20,911 nucleotides of DNA from JBOFCS01 sp051646185 (GTDB taxonomy: Bacteria > Actinomycetota > Actinomycetes > Mycobacteriales > Mycobacteriaceae), in the NCBI GenBank assembly GCA_051646185.1, contig JBOFCS010000074.1, positions 1 to 20,911 of the forward strand, written 5' to 3'. The notes below the pieces were generated by a model. That model was not told the DNA's origin and made no database searches. It worked only from the letters and a program-made list of their open reading frames with translations. Each line of letters starts with the position of its first letter. The first letter of the stretch is position 1. Positions 15,944-20,911 of the stretch are shown piece after piece. Position numbers and translations under genes: made by a program.

Positions 15944-15968
15944 GCCTGTATTTCCTTATCTTTCAAAC

Positions 15969-16009
15969 ACCGGTTTCGATGAACAGCACTTACAGTTCAT
16001 CGGGCCGGT
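15969..16009 (-). promoter_or_regulatory. cspA leader hairpin next to the ribosome-binding site
   Basis: An 8-bp perfect stem (CGATGAAC at 15977-15984 with GTTCATCG at 15995-16002, 10-nt loop) continues after a small internal loop into ACCGG/CCGGT (15969-15973 with 16005-16009). Its foot is 12 nt before the AAGGA of cspA, so folding could affect ribosome access or mRNA half-life. Confidence 0.65.
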
Positions 16010-16068
16010 TCCGACCGCACTACCTCGTGGAGATTTTGTCGAGTAAACCCGAACTGACTCTCTAAGTA

Positions 16069-16100
16069 CCACGCTCGCAACATCGATCCTGCGAGCGTGG
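16069..16100 (-). promoter_or_regulatory. cspA leader hairpin, distal
   Basis: CCACGCTCGCA (16069-16079) and TGCGAGCGTGG (16090-16100) are an exact 11-bp inverted repeat with a 10-nt loop. No T-tract follows on either strand, so it is not a simple terminator. It would lie about 18 nt after the predicted cspA transcription start, protecting the 5' end or acting as a switch; a protein operator is the alternative. Confidence 0.6.
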
Positions 16101-16124
16101 ATACGAACACAGAAGCTGCGACCA

Positions 16125-16151
16125 GTTATAAGTGAACCATGTTCTGGCCAA
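16125..16151 (-). promoter_or_regulatory. Putative cspA promoter
   Basis: TATAAC (minus, 16130 to 16125) matches 5 of 6 of the -10 consensus. TTGGCC (16151 to 16146) lies 15 nt upstream as a -35 with short spacing. Predicted start near 16118. The rest of the 353-nt cspA-helicase gap holds AT-rich sequence (16170-16255), likely promoter DNA for the helicase, without a clear hexamer pair. Confidence 0.45.
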
Positions 16152-16296
16152 AGTAGACAGTCGAAAACTAAACCAATTCTTAGTTTTTTATTAATTGCCG
16201 CTCTAAGAGGTCCTAATTTTTCACCTAACTGGACAAAGGCTAACATTAAATAACCAGCTCAGAGGGTAGGTAGAGAAGAAAAGAGGGACACAAGGG

Positions 16297-18654
16297 GTGA
16301 ATCATAAAAATTCCTTTGGCAGTGAACTTCTTTCTCACATTCTTGCCGGAACACCCGCCGACGAGAACCCTTTAAGACATATTGCAGAACTTCCGGCCCA
16401 AAAAGCGGAGTTTTTACCGTGGCCGCAATGGGCACCAGAAGCGGTCATCAACGCCTTAACTACTGGTGGGATCAGTACACCATGGCGGCATCAAGTTGAA
16501 GCTGCCGAGCACGCTTTTAAAGGACAGCATGTTGTCATAGCAACCGGCACTGCATCAGGAAAATCCCTCGCCTACCAACTGCCGATCCTTTCGGCTCTAA
16601 ATCAGAATGCATCGGCCCGCGCTTTATATCTCGCTCCAACAAAAGCCCTAGGTAACGATCAGCTGCGCGCTGCTCAAAGTATAGTTGACAACCATAAAAC
16701 CCTAACTGAGATCTACCCCAGCGCATTTGACGGTGACAGTGCCACAGAAATACGGCAGTGGGCGCGCACACATTCACGTTGGATTTTCACAAATCCCGAC
16801 ATGCTGCACATTGGAATACTGCACAACCACGCTCGCTGGTCACATTTTTTCCGCAATCTCCACTACGTTGTTGTTGACGAATGCCACTATTATCGAGGCG
16901 TTTTTGGTTCCCATATCTCACTCATATTGCGCAGGCTGCTGCGCCTTGCCGCACGCTACGGGGCCAAACCTGTTGTTGTGCTGGCCAGTGCCACAACATC
17001 GGAGCCGGGCAAAGCAGCAGCAAAGCTCATAGGTTCCCCGTGCGTTGAAGTCACCAAGGACCACTCCCCGCATGGTCCACGAACCATTGCTCTGTGGGAA
17101 CCGGCTCTACTGTCAACGATAACCGGTGAAAATGGGGCGCCTATTCGACGTTCAGCAGGAACTGAATCCGCACGAATAATGGCTGACCTCGTCATTGCGG
17201 GTGCCCGAACATTAACTTTTGTGCGTTCACGGCGCGGTGCAGAACTAACTGCACTTGCCACCCAAACCCTGTTAGCGGAAGTTTCTACAGACCTATCTCG
17301 CCGGGTTGCTGCCTACCGGGCAGGTTACCTCGCTGAAGACCGGAGAGAATTAGAACATGCCCTTGGTAGCGGAGATTTACTTGGAGTCGCCACTACTAAT
17401 GCCCTAGAGCTAGGTGTAGATATTGCCGGGCTTGATGCCGTCGTCGTTGCTGGATTCCCTGGCACAATCGCCTCCTTTTGGCAACAAGCTGGACGTGCTG
17501 GGCGACGCGCAGAAGGCTCACTGGTGGTACTTGTGGCTCGCGATGATCCCCTGGACACTTACTTGGTAAATCATCCAAGCACCCTCTTGGACAAGCCTAT
17601 TGAAGCTACTATCACCGACCCCAAAAATCCCTATATTCTTGAATCTCAACTACTCTGCTTCGCCCAAGAACTTCCTATTAGTTTTGATGAAGCACAAAAT
17701 TTAGGTGCCCTCGAAGTCCTCAATAAACTTGCCGCAGAAGGACAAGTACGCCGCCGCGCACAAGGCTGGTTTATCTCTCCTGGGCTTGCTCCTCATGCAG
17801 CTGTCGATATTCGTGGATCAATCGGAACGCATATAGCAATCGTTGAAGCGGAAACTGGGAGGATGCTCGGAACCATCGATTCGGCTCGAGCCCCCGCCAC
17901 AGTTCATCCCGGTGCTGTTCATATCCATCAGGGTGAATCATTTATTGTCGATGAACTAGATCTTGCCCTGGGCGTTGCGCTTGTTCATCTGGAAAATCCA
18001 GAGTGGACCACCTTTGCGCGGGAAACCACCACTATAAAAATCATCGACACCTACTCTGAGCGGATTTTTCCGGCAGTCACCGTGGCTCTAACGCATGTTA
18101 GTGTCACTCACCAGGTGGTGGGCTATCTTCGAAAACTAGCCAGCGGAGAAATACTCGACGCTATTGAGCTAGAGATGCCGCCCCGCACCCTGAACACCAA
18201 AGCTGTAATGTATACAATCACTCCAGAATTTTTGGAAAAAAAGGGAATTAGCCGTCAACGTATACCTGGTTCGTTGCATGCTGCAGAGCATGCCGCGATT
18301 GGCTTACTACCACTAATCGCGACCTGCGATCGATGGGATATCGGTGGGGTTTCCACTGCTCTTAATGCAGATACTGGATTACCTTCGGTTTTTGTTTACG
18401 ACGGACATCCTGGTGGAGCAGGATTTGCTGATCGAGGATACGAATGTATTACTCAGTGGCTCAGTGCAACTCGTGAAGCTGTCCTTGACTGTGAGTGCAC
18501 CGGCGGTTGCCCTTCCTGCGTGCAATCACCAAAATGCGGCAATGGCAATAGCCCCTTAGATAAAGACGGAGCAATTATCACCTTAACAGCGGTCTTGGCG
18601 GCTATTAGCTCGGGGGAAATCTCCAGCCACACGGTCAATAATGATCTTAGCTAA
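16297..18654 (+). CDS. DECH-box helicase with DUF1998 zinc region (MrfA-like)
   Basis: Superfamily 2 DNA helicase of 785 residues (Rv3649 position; family label 'helicase/secretion neighborhood DEAH-box helicase'). Motifs in order: Q-like PWRHQ (62-66), Walker A TGTASGKS (83-90), Ia LAPTKAL (112-118), II DECH (194-197), III SAT (231-233) and VI QQAGRAGR (396-403). The C-terminal DUF1998 part has five cysteines (732, 734, 738, 741, 747) in the C-x-C-x3-C-x2-C-x5-C pattern. In Bacillus subtilis MrfA this type of domain is needed for nucleotide-excision-independent repair of mitomycin damage. A similar repair role is likely; a link to the nearby secretion genes is only positional. The GTG at 16297 has GAGGG 9 nt upstream. 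The last 72 bp overlap the convergent hydrolase gene. Confidence 0.93.
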   Translation: MNHKNSFGSELLSHILAGTPADENPLRHIAELPAQKAEFLPWPQWAPEAVINALTTGGISTPWRHQVEAAEHAFKGQHVVIATGTASGKSLAYQLPILSALNQNASARALYLAPTKALGNDQLRAAQSIVDNHKTLTEIYPSAFDGDSATEIRQWARTHSRWIFTNPDMLHIGILHNHARWSHFFRNLHYVVVDECHYYRGVFGSHISLILRRLLRLAARYGAKPVVVLASATTSEPGKAAAKLIGSPCVEVTKDHSPHGPRTIALWEPALLSTITGENGAPIRRSAGTESARIMADLVIAGARTLTFVRSRRGAELTALATQTLLAEVSTDLSRRVAAYRAGYLAEDRRELEHALGSGDLLGVATTNALELGVDIAGLDAVVVAGFPGTIASFWQQAGRAGRRAEGSLVVLVARDDPLDTYLVNHPSTLLDKPIEATITDPKNPYILESQLLCFAQELPISFDEAQNLGALEVLNKLAAEGQVRRRAQGWFISPGLAPHAAVDIRGSIGTHIAIVEAETGRMLGTIDSARAPATVHPGAVHIHQGESFIVDELDLALGVALVHLENPEWTTFARETTTIKIIDTYSERIFPAVTVALTHVSVTHQVVGYLRKLASGEILDAIELEMPPRTLNTKAVMYTITPEFLEKKGISRQRIPGSLHAAEHAAIGLLPLIATCDRWDIGGVSTALNADTGLPSVFVYDGHPGGAGFADRGYECITQWLSATREAVLDCECTGGCPSCVQSPKCGNGNSPLDKDGAIITLTAVLAAISSGEISSHTVNNDLS

Positions 18655-19476
18655 TTCCTCTGGTACTTCGTCAGGAACCCAGTGACTGATTCCCTCTAAA
18701 ACAACTAATTTATATGGTGCATCAACAAATTCCGCACATCGATACGCTCCAGCTTGGCCAAGAGCTGGATCCTCGGTGGACCAGACATAAGTTGTTGGGA
18801 TAGTCACTACCGGTGTCTTATACATCTGCGAAGTGACTCCACGATACCAGGACAGTGCTGCAGTAAGTGTATCCCGATCGGATAGAATCCGAAGTTGTTC
18901 ATCAACAACGCTATCCATTACTTTGTTATCGTATAGCGCTCGTAAACGTCGTGCATCATCGGCCAAGAGAACATCTTCTGCTTTACCTTCAATCCTAAAT
19001 AGTTGTATATAGGAAGATCGTTGTTGTTGGTCTGCATCATGAGCGAGAGCCCAACCATAGGCAGCCGGGTGCGGGACCGACACTGCAGTCAAGCTACAGG
19101 CACGTTCGCTGTAGGTTGCGGCAAAAACCCAGGCGACCATGGCGCCCCAATCATGGCCGACAATATGGGCGCTAACGATCCCCATGGCATCAAGGAGTGC
19201 TGCAACATCACCAGCGAGTGCTTCCGTGGTGTACTCACTAGGATCACTCGGGCGAGCCCCTTCCGAGTACCCTCGCTGAGCTGGGGCAATGACCCCATAA
19301 CCCTTTTGTGCCAAAATCTGCGCCAGCGGCTCGAAGGACAGTGGTAACGATGGGAACCCATGTAGCAACACAATTGGAGTCCCAGCGAGATCACCCCAGG
19401 CTAGTACATCAAATATAAAGTTGTTGGCCGAAATTTTTTTGGTGGTTGCGGTAATAACATGAGGCACGATACTCAC
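18583..19476 (-). CDS. Alpha/beta hydrolase, epoxide hydrolase-like
   Basis: A 297-residue cytoplasmic hydrolase from the GTG at 19476. HGFP (39-42) supplies the oxyanion loop. The nucleophile is an aspartate (D109 in GHDWG), which marks the epoxide hydrolase/haloalkane dehalogenase branch rather than serine esterases. The acid is probably E235 or D236 (WSTED), and the base is H265 in SHW. A cap region lies between about 135 and 220. The frame is open upstream to a TTG at 19578, but that stretch overlaps the neighbouring gene and looks unlike the family, so I take the GTG. No Shine-Dalgarno is seen. The 3' end runs 72 bp antisense into the helicase gene. It is not part of the usual helicase-Tad neighbourhood, so it is probably a lineage-specific insertion. 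The substrate is unknown. Confidence 0.87.
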   Translation of the reverse strand: MSIVPHVITATTKKISANNFIFDVLAWGDLAGTPIVLLHGFPSLPLSFEPLAQILAQKGYGVIAPAQRGYSEGARPSDPSEYTTEALAGDVAALLDAMGIVSAHIVGHDWGAMVAWVFAATYSERACSLTAVSVPHPAAYGWALAHDADQQQRSSYIQLFRIEGKAEDVLLADDARRLRALYDNKVMDSVVDEQLRILSDRDTLTAALSWYRGVTSQMYKTPVVTIPTTYVWSTEDPALGQAGAYRCAEFVDAPYKLVVLEGISHWVPDEVPEELAKIIIDRVAGDFPRANSRQDRC

Positions 19477-19513
19477 GCTAGAGGGTTGGTACGCTCTGGA
19501 CAAGTCTGTCGCC

Positions 19514-19843
19514 TTACATCGGCCCAGCCCTAGCCGCAGCGGATGCAGTTCGATCACCAAAGCTAACCCGAACCTCAACCGCGACTAGTACATCACCGCC
19601 ATCCATAGCACAAAAACGTATTTGAGCGTCGTTACGAGCGGCTATGTCTTTAGCGAAAGCACAAGCAATAGTTTGTCCTTCAATACCTTTAGAAGCACCT
19701 GCTAACGCCGATAAATCAGCGGCAGCTTGTGCTCGATGTCGTGCAACGATTGCCGACCCCATATAAAACCCGCCGCTTAGAACCATTAACAACACCGTCA
19801 TGAGCATCGCCGCAAAAACGCTTGCCGAACCTCGCTCATTCAT
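19514..19843 (-). CDS. TadE/TadG-like minor pilin or secretion protein (Rv3654c type)
   Basis: A 109-residue single-pass protein. A type IV-like leader ERG|SASVF precedes a hydrophobic helix (about 8-30), then the motif HRAQAAADLSALAGA usual in TadE/TadG-type proteins and a small outer domain. Unlike true class III pilins, the +5 position is Phe instead of Glu. The ATG at 19843 has GGGAG 6 nt upstream and overlaps the end of tadE by 8 nt, so they are translationally coupled; a longer reading to 19882 has no ribosome site. It matches the 'helicase/secretion neighborhood TadE-like' family. It probably functions with the upstream Tad genes as a minor component of a short pilus or secretion system; no experimental role is known to me. 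Confidence 0.82.
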   Translation of the reverse strand: MNERGSASVFAAMLMTVLLMVLSGGFYMGSAIVARHRAQAAADLSALAGASKGIEGQTIACAFAKDIAARNDAQIRFCAMDGGDVLVAVEVRVSFGDRTASAAARAGPM

Positions 19844-20167
19844 CAGCGTCTCCCGGTTCCATGATTGCAACTGACTTAGCACTTATACGGATAAACGGAA
19901 AAAGGCTATTGGAAGATTCGACGCGTGCCACTACTGATTCCTCGTTTACTTGCACTATCACTCGTGCACCTGATGGGGCTATCCGTTCAGCAGTAACTAC
20001 CGCTGAACTTTGATCTCCTCTAGCGACAAGGCGAGCTGCTTCTCTTGCGGCATCAATGCACCTAATCTGCATGGATACCGCAAGAATAGCGCTAATACAC
20101 AGTCCTACAACAACTAACAGCGTTGCTATAGAAAAAGCAGCCTCAACGGTAACCGAGCCATCATCAT
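19836..20167 (-). CDS. TadE-like minor pilin (Rv3655c type), start lost by an apparent frameshift
   Basis: The conserved part is clear: G|SVTVEAAF leader with Glu at +5, a 20-residue hydrophobic helix, then IRCIDAAREAARLVARGD and an outer domain, ending DADE at a TGA at 19836-19838. No ATG, GTG or TTG in this frame precedes it until far upstream, opposite pilin codons. The natural start, ATGATGATG at 20167-20159, is one base out of frame. Adding one G after it (GGG for GG) would give three Met residues directly followed by GSVTVEAAF. So either a base is missing in this copy (real mutation, phase-variable tract or assembly error) or initiation is unconventional. The start coordinate is therefore provisional. 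It lies 12 nt after the pilin gene and overlaps the following TadE/G-like gene. Confidence 0.7.
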
Positions 20168-20179
20168 AACCCTGACGAC

Positions 20180-20383
20180 CTACACAGCCGTGTTGAGAGC
20201 ACGATTGATAATGTCGGTTAGCGCCGAAACGATAGAATCTCCGGTAACCACGGTATACAGCACCGCGCCAAAAGCAGCAGCAGCTATAGTTCCTATCGCG
20301 TACTCGACTGTTGACATCCCATCTTCGGTAACAGATGCGATCAAGATGCGCGATGATATTTCTCGAAATAAATTGGTAACCAT
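20180..20383 (-). CDS. Flp-like pilin, DUF4244 family (Rv3656c type)
   Basis: A 67-residue prepilin. A 22-residue leader ends in glycine, followed by MSTVEYAIGTIAAAAFGAVLY: prepilin peptidase should cut G22|M23, leaving Glu at mature position 5 (E27), followed by a hydrophobic assembly helix and a short tail. It is the probable major subunit of the Tad-type filament or pseudopilus. ATG at 20383 with AAGGA 5 nt upstream. A 9-bp hairpin in the tadC-pilin gap may stabilise this part of the mRNA. No prepilin peptidase lies in the window, so it must be encoded elsewhere. Confidence 0.9.
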   Translation of the reverse strand: MVTNLFREISSRILIASVTEDGMSTVEYAIGTIAAAAFGAVLYTVVTGDSIVSALTDIINRALNTAV

Positions 20384-20403
20384 AATTTTCCTTTATTTTC
20401 AAC

Positions 20404-20426
20404 CCACATTGGCCAATCCAATGCGG
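20404..20426 (-). other. Intercistronic hairpin before the pilin gene
   Basis: CCGCATTGG and CCAATGTGG (minus strand) pair over 9 bp with one G-U around a 5-nt loop, 20 nt before the pilin ATG. No T-run follows. Such hairpins often protect a processed mRNA whose first gene is the abundant subunit. Confidence 0.45.
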
Positions 20427-20449
20427 AAAACTTTTTATGCTTCTCGGAC

Positions 20450-20911
20450 TCATATAATTCCACCCTTAAGGGCTTGATCAGTAAGACCAATAACCACTGG
20501 AATTATCCCTAAAAGCAAAAAAGCAGGCAGGAAGCATAGCCCTAAAGGGCCTGCAATAAAAACACCTGCCCGCTCTGTAGCAGCTAAAGCTTTTTGTTCA
20601 GAACGTATTCGGCATTGCTTGGCCAGCTCATGCAACCCTGCTGCCAGTGCAGTTCCAGATTGCGCCGAACGCCTCGCTAAAAGAGCAACAGCATCAATTT
20701 CCTCATCTCCAGATGAATTGGCCCAAGCAATGGTTGGGTCTGCACCCAATGATAAAAGTTCAGCCGCGCGAAAAAACTCTTCCGACATTTTTCTTGGTGC
20801 ACTGCGAGCAACAATCGCAGCAGCCTTTGCTACTGGCATTCCGGAACTAAGACATACTGCAAACAAATCCAAACTAGCTGCTTTTGCGAAGGTACCCTTA
20901 GGTTTCTGTGT
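20450..20911 (-). CDS. tadC: Type II secretion system F-domain protein, TadC-like, N-terminus beyond the window
   Basis: The last 153 residues of an inner-membrane platform protein for Tad pilus assembly. The frame is open to the window edge without a stop, and the sequence just inside it (LDLFAVCLSSGMPVAKA) is the conserved start of the T2SSF domain, so the missing part is the N-terminal membrane segment. A second conserved part (about 64-85, ALLARRSAQSGTALAAGL) and a C-terminal hydrophobic pair (about 116-145) complete the domain. It precedes the pilin gene by 66 nt on the same strand, so upstream genes beyond the window are expected to be tadB, the TadA ATPase and a CpaE-like gene as in M. 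tuberculosis Rv3658c-Rv3660c. Partial. Confidence 0.88.
   Translation of the reverse strand, partial: TQKPKGTFAKAASLDLFAVCLSSGMPVAKAAAIVARSAPRKMSEEFFRAAELLSLGADPTIAWANSSGDEEIDAVALLARRSAQSGTALAAGLHELAKQCRIRSEQKALAATERAGVFIAGPLGLCFLPAFLLLGIIPVVIGLTDQALKGGII

Noticed and set aside
15956..16246. 96-codon open frame upstream of cspA on the minus strand
   Set aside because: It contains the predicted cspA promoter and both leader hairpins, has no ribosome site and looks like no protein family.
19836..20453. Reading tadE as a 205-residue protein from 20453
   Set aside because: The N-terminal half is the pilin gene read in another frame; only the part from about 20167 is TadE-like.
1..20911. CRISPR arrays, insertion sequences and rRNA genes
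   Set aside because: No regularly spaced repeats, transposase-like frames or rRNA sequence were found.

Overview
The window looks like a chromosomal segment of a Corynebacterium or close relative (Mycobacteriales), with GC near 50%. It follows the gene order known in Mycobacterium tuberculosis from Rv3634c to Rv3657c: galE1, a DUF6541 membrane protein, tRNA-Thr/holB, a membrane adenylate cyclase, topA, a small conserved protein, cspA, a DECH helicase, and a reduced Tad secretion/pilus cluster. I inferred this from recognising the protein families. No database was searched.

Layout. 1-2924 (minus): a DUF6541 polytopic membrane protein, then a UDP-sugar epimerase cut by the window edge, probably one cell-envelope operon. 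3017-4932 (minus): an FCD-type GntR regulator translationally coupled to an MFS exporter, headed by a perfect 19-bp inverted repeat. 5139-6308 (plus): a six-TM diguanylate cyclase. 6342-7732 (minus): tRNA-Thr(CGT) and holB. 7766-9304 (plus): a class III adenylate cyclase divergent from holB. 9326-11642 (minus): a TetR regulator and an FAD-binding dehydrogenase, AT-rich in part, which look inserted between the normally adjacent cyclase and topA. 11835-15943 (minus): cspA, then a conserved small protein, then topA. 16297-18654 (plus): the MrfA-like helicase. 18583-19476 (minus): an epoxide-hydrolase-like enzyme whose 3' end overlaps the helicase. 19514-20911 (minus): tadC (partial), a Flp-like DUF4244 pilin, tadE and a second TadE/G-like gene.

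How the genes work together. The backbone is housekeeping: replication clamp loading, topology, RNA chaperoning, DNA repair and wall-sugar supply. It sits next to a secretion/pilus gene set long noted as the 'helicase/secretion neighborhood'. Two cyclic-nucleotide enzymes (c-di-GMP and cAMP) lie within 5 kb. Two regulator-plus-effector modules (GntR-MFS and TetR-FAD enzyme) are accessory insertions.

Most notable non-coding features. (1) A structured leader at 15540-15617, upstream of the conserved small gene. Two GGCTCG segments can compete for one CGAGCC, and a CCTCC/GGAGG hairpin covers the Shine-Dalgarno, which is riboswitch-like logic. (2) A roughly 175-nt cspA leader with two strong hairpins. 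(3) The GntR palindrome. (4) A tadE gene with no usable in-frame start, probably a one-base deletion in an ATGATGATGG tract.
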